Of a stretch of 64,000 nt of DNA, positions 25,302 through 34,046 are shown one piece after another. A program made the translations under genes and the position numbers. A model generated the notes under the pieces. The model was given only the letters and a program-made list of their open reading frames with translations, was not told where the DNA came from and did no database searches. This DNA is from Actinomadura alba (GTDB lineage Bacteria; Actinomycetota; Actinomycetes; Streptosporangiales; Streptosporangiaceae): NCBI RefSeq assembly GCF_014323705.1, contig NZ_JABVEC010000005.1, positions 186,001 to 250,000 of the forward strand, given 5' to 3'. The stretch's first letter is position 1. The number at the start of each line of letters is the position of its first letter.

Positions 25302-26693
25302 ATGACGGTCCAGCAGGATGCTCCAATGGCCTGGGAAGATCTTGCGGGATTTCCTCCCGGGCCGCATCTGGCTTTTGCTCTTGCTGATGCCGAGTTGGTG
25401 GGTTTGTCGGATGTGGAATTGACTGCGGTGATCGCGGCGGCGCGGCGGCAGACGTCGTGGACGCAGGCGTTGGAGTTGGCGGCGGTGGCGGAGTTGTCAC
25501 GGCGTCGTCATGACCAGGAGTCGGGTCTGGCCGCTCAGGGCATGGGGCAGTTGCAGATCAATGCGATCGTGGTCGATGAGGTGTCGCTGGCGTTGACTCT
25601 GACGGGCACCGCGGCCGCCGGGTGGGTGTGTTTGGCCGAGCAGCTCGCCGACGACCTCCCGGTGACGGCGGCGGCCCTGGTGACCGGTCGGATCGACCTG
25701 AAGCGGGCTCAGATCATCGCGGACGCCCTGCGTGGCGTCGAGCGTGCTGTGGCCACCGAGGTGGAGACCGCCGTCGCTGACGATGCGCCCGGCCTGACCG
25801 CGGCACGGTTGCGGCCTCGCGTCAAGCGGGCGATCAGGGCGGCCGATCCGCAGGCGTTCGAACAGCGCCGGCGGGCGGCGCGTGATGAACGCCGGCTGGA
25901 GTTGTGGGACAACGCCACCGGCACCAGCGACCTGGCGATCCGCAACATCACCACCGGTGACGGTCACGCCATCTACAACCGGATCAATGCCGCCGCCCAA
26001 GCCCTCAAAACCGACGGCGACCCACGCCCCATCGACCACATCCGCGCCGACCTCACACTCGCCCTGCTCCGCGGGCTCCCCCTGCCCGAGGCCATCCGCG
26101 ACCTGCTCACCGGCGGTATAGACCCCGCACCAGGTCAGGCAGACCGTGAACCGGCCCCCACACGCGCGGGTGACGACGACGGTGCGGATCTCCTCGACGC
26201 GATGGACCGGCAGATCACCCAGGCCCTGGCCGGCATCACCGAGGAGCATCTGCGCGACCTGCTGACCCAGGCCCGCCTGGACGGGCGGTTGGACGGGCTC
26301 GCCCTGCTCATCACCCAAGCCACCCAGGCCATGGCCGATGGCCTGCAACGCCTGCGCGACAGCTGGTGCCAGAGCACCGGCAACGACCCTGATCGGCACG
26401 GTCACGACGGCTACCGGCCCCCCGCCGGGATGCGACGGCTCATCGAACGCCGCCACCGCACCTGTGTCTTTCCGACCTGCAACGCACGCTCGACACGCTG
26501 CGACCTCGACCACACCCGGCCCTACGACAAAGGCGGGGCCACCTGCCGCTGCAACCTGGCCCCACTTTGCCGCAGACATCACAAACTCAAGCAGCACCGC
26601 CGGTGGCGGCTCTTTCAGTTATGGCCCGGGCTGCTCATCTGGATCACACCCACCGGAACCTGGCACATCATCACACCCGACCTGCGGGAATGA
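25302..26693 (+). CDS. DUF222 / HNH-endonuclease-like (13E12 repeat family) protein
   Basis: A 463-residue protein. The DUF222 region covers roughly residues 15-330. An HNH-type C-terminal module follows: CVFPTCNARSTRCDLDHTRP, then CRCNLAPLCRRHHKLKQH, with paired cysteines for zinc and the DH-N-H catalytic framework. Such genes are multicopy in actinomycetes, and their biological role is unproven. The ATG at 25302 is chosen for GGGAGG at 25289-25294, rather than the in-frame start at 25197. The A+T-richer upstream stretch differs from neighbouring DNA and fits a transferred element. Confidence 0.8.
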   Translation: MTVQQDAPMAWEDLAGFPPGPHLAFALADAELVGLSDVELTAVIAAARRQTSWTQALELAAVAELSRRRHDQESGLAAQGMGQLQINAIVVDEVSLALTLTGTAAAGWVCLAEQLADDLPVTAAALVTGRIDLKRAQIIADALRGVERAVATEVETAVADDAPGLTAARLRPRVKRAIRAADPQAFEQRRRAARDERRLELWDNATGTSDLAIRNITTGDGHAIYNRINAAAQALKTDGDPRPIDHIRADLTLALLRGLPLPEAIRDLLTGGIDPAPGQADREPAPTRAGDDDGADLLDAMDRQITQALAGITEEHLRDLLTQARLDGRLDGLALLITQATQAMADGLQRLRDSWCQSTGNDPDRHGHDGYRPPAGMRRLIERRHRTCVFPTCNARSTRCDLDHTRPYDKGGATCRCNLAPLCRRHHKLKQHRRWRLFQLWPGLLIWITPTGTWHIITPDLRE

Positions 26694-27006
26694 GGGGCGA
26701 CCACCCGCACGAACGCGCCCTCCGATCAACAGACGGACAACCACACAGGCGGGACGCATCGGCGGCATGCCCGAAAGCACTTCGCGAACGCCTACGCCTC
26801 ACAGGCACCGCACCGTCAACCATCACCGCACTGTCACGGCACACCGACACCGGACCGGTGGGCGGGCCGAACCCGCTCTGCCTCCGCGAGGAGGCCATCG
26901 AGCGTGCGGAGTCCGAGACGCGTACTCGCCGAGCCGCGTAAGGCGGGTCCGGACATGGGGCGCATCTCGGGTGTGCTTCTGGCAGCTGTGGGCAACTTGG
27001 GACGTC
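26694..27006. other. Intergenic region with no recognised gene
   Basis: About 310 bases between the HNH gene and a small membrane-protein gene. Several frames are open, but they yield arginine/histidine-rich strings without domains. No RNA or strong terminator was recognised. Confidence 0.3.
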
Positions 27007-27516
27007 ATGGACCATCACCGTCTGTTGCTCGGTACGCTCCTGTCCGTGGCAGGTAGGCATCGTGAGAAGACGCATGCGCAGCCGGAGGGCGGTGACGACG
27101 CTCCGATGGAGCGGTCGCCCGCCCTGGCGCCCCCGCCTCTCGGCGACCGGTTGCGGGCGAACAGCGGGGCCGTCCTGCTGGTCACGGGATTGCTGCTGAC
27201 CGGAGTCGCACTCGCCGGGTTCGGTGCGACCCGGCACTACGGTACGGAGCCCGCCGCCAAGCCGGAGACATCGCAGGAGCCGCGCGGCGGCGCGACCGAG
27301 CGGCCCACGCCCCGTGCCTATCCGACCCGCGGGGAGCTCGTCCCCCCGGCCCCGGCGAGCCCGACCCCGAAGGCGACCACAACGTCGACACCGCGCTCCA
27401 CCAGGTCGAGTACAAGGCCGCCGAGGGTGCGGTTCGATCGACGCTGCCCCGGCGACTGGCGCCGGTTCCCGCCATTGCGCGAGTGGTGTGAGCAGAACGG
27501 TTACCAAACTGACTGA
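27007..27516 (+). CDS. Single-pass membrane protein with Pro/Thr-rich stalk
   Basis: A 169-residue product. One transmembrane segment (SGAVLLVTGLLLTGVALAGF) is followed by a Pro/Thr/Ser-rich extracytoplasmic linker and a short C-terminal basic module RRCPGDWRRFPPLREWCEQN with two Cys. An ATG at 27106 is an alternative start. Function unknown. It precedes the VanY-like peptidase in the same direction, so a cell-surface role is plausible. Confidence 0.5.
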   Translation: MDHHRLLLGTLLSVAGRHREKTHAQPEGGDDAPMERSPALAPPPLGDRLRANSGAVLLVTGLLLTGVALAGFGATRHYGTEPAAKPETSQEPRGGATERPTPRAYPTRGELVPPAPASPTPKATTTSTPRSTRSSTRPPRVRFDRRCPGDWRRFPPLREWCEQNGYQTD

Positions 27517-27611
27517 GATCTCCTGATTTCTCAGGGTCACATCTGATTCGCAGGGAAACGTGTAGTAACGTTCCTGGCGCTGTCACCCCCCACAGCATCC
27601 GGAGTGTCCAC

Positions 27612-28673
27612 GTGTCAGGTCCCCGGTCAGCCGTGCTGACCGCGGTCTTCCTGGCGATGGCGTTGCTTGCGCAGATCAGCGCACCGCACACGTTCATGTC
27701 GCCGGGTATCGCCGCGCAGCGTGTCAGCAGTGATCCGGTCGAGGTTCTCCATCGCCAGGCGACCAAGGCGCGCGCCGATCTGGAGAAGGCCACCGAACAG
27801 TGGGAGACCCAGCGGAAGTCGCTGGTCGCGTCACAGCGCAAGCTCCAGCTCACCCTGCGCGATCTCGGTCAGGCCGACGCGCAGCTCGACGTGATGCGCG
27901 GCCCGATCGCCCAGCTCGCGAACGCCGCCTATCAGCAGAAGGGCTCGGGCGGCACGATGGCCGTCTTCGGCATGCAGGCGCCGGTGTCGGGGCTGCGTGG
28001 AGCGGCGGACATCAGTTACATCGCCACCGGGCAAGACGCGCTGGTGAAGCAGGCGAACACGCTCAGGCAGCGCCGCGAGAAGCTGGCCTCCACCGCGCAG
28101 GCGCTGCAGTCGGACAACGCGGTCGAGCAGGCCAAACTTCAGCAGTCGGTCGATGCGCTGCGGCAGCGGTCGGGACAGCTCACGAAGCAGCTCACCCAGA
28201 TGCTCGACCGGATGCGGGCCAGCCGGGACCGGCGGCTTGCTCTCGGTTGTGACCGTGGCCTGGTGGCCGACGCGCGCAAGTACCCGAACGGGCTCGTCCC
28301 GGAGCGCTACCTGTGCGCCCTGCCGCAGAAGGGCATGAAGCTGCGGGCGGATGCGGCGCTGGCGTTCTACAAGCTCAACTCCGCCTACAAGAAGCGCTTC
28401 AACGTCGACATGTGCGTACGGGACGCCTACCGCAGCCTGTCGTCGCAGCAGAGCATCTACTACCAGCGGCCCGGCTTCGCCGCCGTCCCGGGGCGCAGCA
28501 ACCACGGCCTCGGCACGGCCCTCGACTTCTGCGGCGGTGTGCAGAACCAGGGCTCGCTGCAGTTCAACTGGCTGCGGGCCAATTCCCAGAAGTACGGCTG
28601 GTTCCACCCGGCGTGGGCTTACAGCAACCCGTTCGAGCCCTGGCACTGGGAGTACGACCAGCAGGCGGGCTGA
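27612..28673 (+). CDS. Exported D-alanyl-D-alanine carboxypeptidase (M15/VanY-like) with coiled-coil
   Basis: A 353-residue protein. It has an N-terminal signal/anchor, a long coiled coil (about residues 40-200, rich in Gln/Leu heptads), and a C-terminal M15 metallopeptidase. Zinc ligands are H298 and D305 in SNHGLGTALDF and H345 in EPWHWEY. It should trim the terminal D-Ala of peptidoglycan stem peptides outside the membrane. The coiled coil resembles those of NlpC/EnvC-type wall hydrolase regulators. Start is GTG 27612 with GGAG eight bases upstream. Confidence 0.85.
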   Translation: MSGPRSAVLTAVFLAMALLAQISAPHTFMSPGIAAQRVSSDPVEVLHRQATKARADLEKATEQWETQRKSLVASQRKLQLTLRDLGQADAQLDVMRGPIAQLANAAYQQKGSGGTMAVFGMQAPVSGLRGAADISYIATGQDALVKQANTLRQRREKLASTAQALQSDNAVEQAKLQQSVDALRQRSGQLTKQLTQMLDRMRASRDRRLALGCDRGLVADARKYPNGLVPERYLCALPQKGMKLRADAALAFYKLNSAYKKRFNVDMCVRDAYRSLSSQQSIYYQRPGFAAVPGRSNHGLGTALDFCGGVQNQGSLQFNWLRANSQKYGWFHPAWAYSNPFEPWHWEYDQQAG

Positions 28674-28681
28674 GCGGGCGG

Positions 28682-29392
28682 TCAGCGGCCGGCGGCGACC
28701 GTCACCGACAGGCCCGCGCCCGCGCCCGCGAGTGCCATGGCCTGTTCCCGGCTCGTGGCCACGACGACGAGCGCGCCGTGGTCACCGGGAGGTTCGCGTG
28801 GTACGGCGATGACCGGTACCGACGACACGACCATACGGGCCCGCCGCCCGTACGCCGGGACGATGTCCTCCAGCGGGCCACCTGCCGCGACCGCCAGAAT
28901 GTCGATCCGGTCGCCGGCGTGCAGCAGCCGTACGGCACCCGCGTCCGCGACCCGTACCGGTGCCGCGACGACGTCCGGGCCGTAGCCGTCCAGCAGTCCC
29001 GCGCCCAGCAGCCCGGCGTCGGTGAGCGGCTCACCTCGCCGCATCGGCCCGGCGAGCACTCGGCCGGCGAGCGCTCGGCCGGTGAGCGCCCGGCCGGGGC
29101 CGCCGGACCGTACGGCTCCGTCGGGCACTGCACGGGTGGGCAGCGCGACCACGCGGAGGTCTCGCGCGCGGAGCGTCGTGCCGCCGGGCAGGTCGCGGGA
29201 AGCCGCGAGGATCTGTACGGAGGGCGGCGGTGACGGCCGCAGCGCGAGCAGCCCGAACCCCGTCGCGGCGGCCGCGAGCACGGCAGCGAGCGGGCGGCGG
29301 TGGCGGGCTAACCGGATGCGGACGGCCGCCGGGAGCCCGGCGCCCGAGGGGACTTCGGCGTCCGGCGGGCGGTGCCGCCGCGGTGTGCTCAC
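28682..29392 (-). CDS. SAF-domain protein (CpaB/RcpC-like)
   Basis: A 236-residue protein. One N-terminal membrane segment (LAAVLAAAATGFGLLAL) is followed by a SAF domain (ILAASRDLPGGTTLRARDL) as in the Flp-pilus protein CpaB and in flagellar FlgA. The GTG start overlaps the mtnP stop in the minus strand (GTGA), so the two genes are coupled. No Tad/Flp pilus genes are near, so a pilus role is unproven. Confidence 0.7.
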   Translation of the reverse strand: MSTPRRHRPPDAEVPSGAGLPAAVRIRLARHRRPLAAVLAAAATGFGLLALRPSPPPSVQILAASRDLPGGTTLRARDLRVVALPTRAVPDGAVRSGGPGRALTGRALAGRVLAGPMRRGEPLTDAGLLGAGLLDGYGPDVVAAPVRVADAGAVRLLHAGDRIDILAVAAGGPLEDIVPAYGRRARMVVSSVPVIAVPREPPGDHGALVVVATSREQAMALAGAGAGLSVTVAAGR

Positions 29393-30207
29393 GGCAGCTC
29401 CAGGGGGAGCTTCATGCCGTCGAGCGCATGCGCGCAGGGGCAGTCGCGCTCGGCCGGGAGCGCGGCGGCCGCCTCGGCGACGACGGGGCGGAGCCGGCCG
29501 ATGTTCTCGGCGAAGACGCGGTAGACCTCGTCCATGGTGACCCCCGCGCCCTCCTCGATCCCAGCGTCGAGATCGGTGACCAGACAGACCGGGGTGTAGC
29601 AGAGCGCCAGCTCGCGGGCGAGTACGGCCTCGGGGTGCCCGGTCATGCCCACCAGGGTCCAGCCCTGTGCGGCGTACCACCGTGACTCGGCGCGCGTGGA
29701 GAACCGTGGGCCCTCGATGACCACGAGCGTTCCGCCGTCAACGGGCGGCCAGCCCGCCGCGCCGGCGGTGTCGAGGGCGGTACGGCGGCCCACCGGACAG
29801 TACGGGTCGGCGAAGGACAGGTGCACCGCGCCGCCCTCGTCGTAGAAGGTCTGCGTACGGCCGTAGGTGCGGTCGACGAGCTGGTCGGGGATGGCCAGCG
29901 TGCCCGGTCCGTGCTTCGGGGTGAGTGAGCCGACCGCGCTGGGGGCGAGAACCTGCCGGACTCCGACCGAGCGGAGCGCCCACAGGTTGGCCCGGTACGG
30001 GATCTTGTGCGGCGGATAGCGGTGGTCGCGGCCGTGGCGCGGGACGAAGGCGACCCGACGGCCGGTGGGCAGCGTGCCGACGGCCACCGGGTCGCTGGGC
30101 GGGCCGTAGGGCGTGTCGACGGTGATCTCCTCGACGTCGTCGAGGAAGGAGTAGAAACCTGAGCCGCCGATGACTCCGACCTCGGCGACGAACTGTGACG
30201 TGGTCAT
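29389..30207 (-). CDS. mtnP: S-methyl-5'-thioadenosine phosphorylase
   Basis: A 272-residue PNP/MTAP family enzyme that splits methylthioadenosine with phosphate into adenine and methylthioribose-1-phosphate for methionine salvage. Signatures are VGVIGGSGFY near the N-terminus, PRHGRDHRYPPHKIPYRAN for phosphate/ribose, and VIEGPRFSTRAES. Length is normal for the family. It is the upstream partner of the SAF-domain gene. An unrelated purine phosphorylase specificity cannot be fully excluded. Confidence 0.85.
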   Translation of the reverse strand: MTTSQFVAEVGVIGGSGFYSFLDDVEEITVDTPYGPPSDPVAVGTLPTGRRVAFVPRHGRDHRYPPHKIPYRANLWALRSVGVRQVLAPSAVGSLTPKHGPGTLAIPDQLVDRTYGRTQTFYDEGGAVHLSFADPYCPVGRRTALDTAGAAGWPPVDGGTLVVIEGPRFSTRAESRWYAAQGWTLVGMTGHPEAVLARELALCYTPVCLVTDLDAGIEEGAGVTMDEVYRVFAENIGRLRPVVAEAAAALPAERDCPCAHALDGMKLPLELP

Positions 30208-30344
30208 GGCGCCGACCCTAACCGCCGCCGCGCCGCCCTGGGAGACGACCCCGTGCGCCCTGTGGACAACCTCCGGCGACGACGACCTCCGGCGACGACG
30301 ACCTCGGCCACGACGATCCCGGCGGCGACCGCGAGCGCCGAAGG

Positions 30345-30391
30345 CCGTGATCTCGCAGTCGCCTGTGGGTGGGGCGACTGCGAGATCACGG
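30345..30391. terminator. Perfect 19-bp inverted repeat behind the MMPL gene
   Basis: CCGTGATCTCGCAGTCGCC (30345-30363) is fully complementary to 30373-30391, with a 9-base loop. It lies 15 bases past the MMPL stop on the minus strand. There is no T-run, so it would be an actinobacterial hairpin-type terminator or an mRNA-end stabiliser. Confidence 0.6.
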
Positions 30392-30405
30392 TGGGGGAGG
30401 GTGGG

Positions 30406-32550
30406 TCAGTGGGTGGTCTCGAGGACCCGGTGCCCGGTGCCCTCCATGGTCGCCGCCGGAGATTCGCCCCTGGCCAGGCGGCCGGGGAGCCAGATCCGCC
30501 GGCCGATGTCGAACGACAGCGCCGGCAGCAGTAGCGACCGGACGATGATCGTGTCGAGCAGCACGCCGAACGCCACCACGAAGCCCATCTCGGCCAGGGT
30601 CACCAGTGGCAGCGTGGCCAGGGCCGCGAAGGTGCCCGCCAGCACGATGCCGGCCGAGGTGATCACACCGCCGGTGACCGTGAGCCCGCGCAGGATGCCG
30701 GGCCGGGTCCCGAGCAGAGCCGACTCCTCCCGTACGCGGTGCATGAGGAAGATGTTGTAGTCCACGCCGAGGGCGACGAGGAAGATGAAGGCCAGCAGCG
30801 GGAACCCGGCATCGGTGCCCTCGAAGCCGAAGAGGTGCTTGAAGATCAGCGCACTGGCACCGAGCGAGGCCGCGAAGGACAGCAGCACCGTGGCCATCAT
30901 CAGCAGCGGTGCCACGATCGCCCGCAGCAGCGCGACGAGGATCAGCATCACGACGAGGAGCACGATCGGGATGATCACCATGTTGTCCCGGTCGGAGGCC
31001 CGGTTGATGTCCAGGGTGGTGGCGGTCGTCCCGCCGACCTTGGCGTTCGCGTCCGCCACCCCGTGCACGTTGTCGCGCAGTGTCTCGATCGTACGGGCGG
31101 CCGCCTTGCTGTCGGCGGCGTCCCGCAATGTCGCCTCGAGCTGTACGAGGCCGTTCACGGTGACCGGTTCGCCGACCTCGGCCACGCCCGGCGTACGGGC
31201 GATGGTCTCGCCCAGCGGGCCCGCCGCGGAGGCGTTGCCGATCACGACCGCCGGGCTTCCGGAGCCCGCCGGGAAGTGCCGTGCCAGGACCTCTTCACCG
31301 ACGATCGAGTCGGGCTTGCTCACGAACTGGCCGGCGTTGGACAGCCCGCCGGCGTTCAGCGAACCGAGCCCGAACGTCAAGGCGATCAGCCCGACCGAGG
31401 TGACCGCCCAGATGACCCGGGGACGGGCGCTGATCACGCGGGCGACACGGGACCAGATCCCGTGCTCCTTCTCGAAGCCGTCGGGCTTCTCGTACTTCGC
31501 GTCGTAGCGGGGGATGAGCGGCCAGAACACCCACCGGCCGAAGATGACGAGCAGCGCCGGCAGCAGCGTGGTCATCGCCGCGAGGGCGCAGATGACGCCG
31601 GCGGCGGCGACCGGACCGAGGCCCTTGGTGGAGTTCATCTCGGCCATGAGCAGGCACAGCAGGCCGACGGCGACGGTGGCCGCCGAGGCGATGAGCGCCG
31701 GGCTCGCCCGGTGCAGCGCGAACGCCATGGCCTCGTGCCGGTCCTCGTGCCGGTGCAGTTCCTCGCGGTAGCGGGCCACGAGCAGCAGCGCGTAGTCGGT
31801 CGCCACGCCGAAGACCAGGACGGTGAGGATGCCCGCGCTCTGACCGTTGACGGTGAGGTCGGCGTACTTCGCCAGCAGGTAGACCGCCGACTGGCTCATG
31901 CCGAGTGCGACGAGCGCCGACAACACCGGGACGATCCACAGGGTCGGGCTCCGGTAGATCAGCAGGAGCAGGACGATCACGACGATGGCGGCGGCGATCA
32001 GTAGGAAACCGTCGAGGCTATCGAACACCTTGAACATGTCCGCGCCGCCGCCGGCCTGTCCGGTGACGTGCGCGGCGAGCCCGGGCGGGCCGCGCTTGGC
32101 GAGATCGCGGGCGTCGTCGACGGCCTTGATGAGGTCGACGTCCTTCAGCGGGACGAAGGTCTGCAGCGCCTTGCCGTCCTTGGACGGGAACGGGCCCTGC
32201 GGCTGTTCGGCGCCGGGCAGCTGGGCGAACTGACGGGTGTCGGCCTGGGCCTTGGCCTGGTCCGCCGCCGTGATGCCGGCCGGGCGCTCGTAGACGATGA
32301 CCGCCAGCATCGTCTCGTCCTTGCGGAACTGCTCCTGCAGTTTCGTGACCTGGGTCGACTCGGCACCGGCCGGCAGCCATGCGGCGGCGTCGTTCTCCTC
32401 GACGTCGCCGAGCTTGCCGGCGAGCGGGCCGAGGGCGCCGAGGATCACCACCCAAAGCGCGAGTACGACCCATTTCGTCCGGCGTCCGGCCGGTATGCCC
32501 GCGAAGCGATACCGCTTCGTCGTGGGCTCGGCCTGTCCTGAAGCGCCCAT
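30406..32550 (-). CDS. MMPL-family RND exporter
   Basis: A 714-residue inner-membrane transporter with about twelve segments in two repeats separated by two extracytoplasmic loops. FGVATDYALLLVARYREEL and ALGVDYNIFLMHRVREES are the two RND signature helices with the proton-relay aspartates. MMPL proteins export lipids or hydrophobic compounds using the proton gradient. GGAGAGGG precedes the ATG at 32550. The promoter region has several palindromes, so it is probably repressor-controlled, but no regulator gene is adjacent. Confidence 0.85.
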   Translation of the reverse strand: MGASGQAEPTTKRYRFAGIPAGRRTKWVVLALWVVILGALGPLAGKLGDVEENDAAAWLPAGAESTQVTKLQEQFRKDETMLAVIVYERPAGITAADQAKAQADTRQFAQLPGAEQPQGPFPSKDGKALQTFVPLKDVDLIKAVDDARDLAKRGPPGLAAHVTGQAGGGADMFKVFDSLDGFLLIAAAIVVIVLLLLIYRSPTLWIVPVLSALVALGMSQSAVYLLAKYADLTVNGQSAGILTVLVFGVATDYALLLVARYREELHRHEDRHEAMAFALHRASPALIASAATVAVGLLCLLMAEMNSTKGLGPVAAAGVICALAAMTTLLPALLVIFGRWVFWPLIPRYDAKYEKPDGFEKEHGIWSRVARVISARPRVIWAVTSVGLIALTFGLGSLNAGGLSNAGQFVSKPDSIVGEEVLARHFPAGSGSPAVVIGNASAAGPLGETIARTPGVAEVGEPVTVNGLVQLEATLRDAADSKAAARTIETLRDNVHGVADANAKVGGTTATTLDINRASDRDNMVIIPIVLLVVMLILVALLRAIVAPLLMMATVLLSFAASLGASALIFKHLFGFEGTDAGFPLLAFIFLVALGVDYNIFLMHRVREESALLGTRPGILRGLTVTGGVITSAGIVLAGTFAALATLPLVTLAEMGFVVAFGVLLDTIIVRSLLLPALSFDIGRRIWLPGRLARGESPAATMEGTGHRVLETTH

Positions 32551-32899
32551 GTCCCTCTCCGTTTTTCAAGATATATCGTGAGCTAGCTTAGAATGTCTCT
32601 GATGCCGAGACTTGTCAAGTACTATCGCGTTAGCGCCTGACTCGGAACTCGTCGAGTTCGGCCTCGCCGTGCACAGGACAAATCGTCTCCGCCGGGCGCC
32701 GACTCCGCGTCCTCCAGCGGATGTGATCGCGTCAGGTCCCGGTGGAGTAGCGGGCCTGGAGCGCCTACGCCGTACGGACGAGTCGCCCCCTCGACCTTCC
32801 GGCGTAGACGCCTGCGTCCTTTGACCCATGAGTCGGCTTGATCCATGAGTCGGCGTTCGGGCCGGCGACCGCCCGTTGTACGGTCGGGGAGGGCGTTCC
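32551..32899. promoter_or_regulatory. Divergent control region: MMPL exporter and ECF sigma factor
   Basis: On the exporter side are three palindromes: GATATATC (32570-32577), AGCTAGCT (32581-32588) and ACTTGTCAAGT (32610-32620). The last contains TTGACA in the minus orientation, a good -35. On the sigma-factor side a 12-base direct repeat CCATGAGTCGGC occurs at 32826-32837 and 32843-32854, spaced 17 bases. GGGGAGGG (32887-32894 region) is the ribosome site for GTG 32900. Confidence 0.5.
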
Positions 32900-33946
32900 G
32901 TGGTCAGGGACAGGGCGAGGCGAGGCCAGGTGGAGCAGGCCGAGGTCGTGGCGGCGGCACAGGCGGGCGACGAGGCGGCGTTCGGGCTGCTCTTCGAGGA
33001 GTACCGCCGGGAGCTCCGGGTGCACTGCTACCGCATGCTCGGCTCGTTCGAGGACGCGGAAGATCAGGTACAGGAGACGTTCCTGCGCGCCTGGCGCAGA
33101 CGGGAGACCTTCCAGGGGCGCTCCACCTTCCGCGCCTGGCTGTACCGGATCGCCACCAACGCCTGCCTCGACCTCCTCGACCGCCATCCGCGCCGACCCC
33201 GGCCTCGCCAGGAGCCGGTGGCGGCGAGCGTCGACGCCGCGTCGGCGCCGACGACCCAGATCTACTGGATCCGGCCGTACCCCGACCGGCTGCTCGAGCC
33301 GGCCGCCCCGGGCGACGCCGAACCGGACGCTACGGTCGTCGCGAAGGAGACGATCGAGCTCGCCTTCCTGACCGCGATCCAGCACCTGCCGCCGAGGCAG
33401 CGCGCCGTGCTGATCCTGCGCGACGTGCTCGGCTGGTCGGGACAGGAGACAGCCGACCTGCTCGAGGTGAGCGTCGCCACGGTGAAGAGCGCGCTCCAGC
33501 GGGCCCGGCCGACGATGCGGGCGCACCTGCCCGGGCGGCGGTCGGAGTGGGCGCCGTCCGCGGACCCCAGCGCGGACGAGCGCGCGTTGCTGCAGCGCTA
33601 TATCGATGCGATCGAGCAGGCCGACCCTGACATCCTGGCCGCCGTGCTACGCGAGGACGCCGTGCAGACGATGCCGCCGGAGCCGATCTGGATTCTGGGC
33701 GGGGAGGCCATCGTGGAGGGCTGGCGCTGGGCCATGGTCGGTCCCGAAGCGTGGGGCGACTGGCGCGTCCTGCCCACGTGGGCGAACCGGCAGCCCGCCG
33801 CCGCGGCGTACCTGCGGCGGCCGGGCGAGCCGGTGTTCAGCCCGTCCTGGCTCAGCGTGCTGCGGGTCGAGGACGGCCTGGTCGCCGAGATCACGACCTT
33901 CGGTGAAGATGTGTTCCCCCTGTTCGGCCTGCCGGCGACGCTCTGA
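32900..33946 (+). CDS. ECF sigma factor with C-terminal SnoaL-like domain
   Basis: A 348-residue sigma-70 protein of the same type as the one at 18.8-19.9 kb. Region 2 contains RVHCYRMLGSFEDAEDQVQE and region 4 contains WSGQETADLLEVSVATVKSAL. The C-terminal 130 residues form the SnoaL-like fold with TWANRQPAAAAYLRR. GTG 32900 is chosen for the strong GGGGAGGG upstream. The serine-hydrolase gene follows about 100 bases later and may be a target or partner. No anti-sigma gene is near, consistent with in-cis control by the C-terminal domain. Confidence 0.8.
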   Translation: MVRDRARRGQVEQAEVVAAAQAGDEAAFGLLFEEYRRELRVHCYRMLGSFEDAEDQVQETFLRAWRRRETFQGRSTFRAWLYRIATNACLDLLDRHPRRPRPRQEPVAASVDAASAPTTQIYWIRPYPDRLLEPAAPGDAEPDATVVAKETIELAFLTAIQHLPPRQRAVLILRDVLGWSGQETADLLEVSVATVKSALQRARPTMRAHLPGRRSEWAPSADPSADERALLQRYIDAIEQADPDILAAVLREDAVQTMPPEPIWILGGEAIVEGWRWAMVGPEAWGDWRVLPTWANRQPAAAAYLRRPGEPVFSPSWLSVLRVEDGLVAEITTFGEDVFPLFGLPATL

Positions 33947-34046
33947 ACGACTACCCGCTCCGAAAAAGATTCCGCGCGACCGATTCCTGTTCCGCCGTCG
34001 TGCCGTCTCACCGGTGATCACATCATCCTCGAGAACGGAAGCGATC

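Noticed and set aside
25497-26597. 366-codon minus-strand frame within the DUF222-HNH gene
   Set aside because: The plus strand has the zinc-cysteine HNH motif; the minus translation is Gly/Val-rich without domains.
30281-30320. CRISPR-like short repeats (GGCGACGACGACCT copies)
   Set aside because: Only two adjacent copies with no spacers. No CRISPR array or cas gene occurs in the window.
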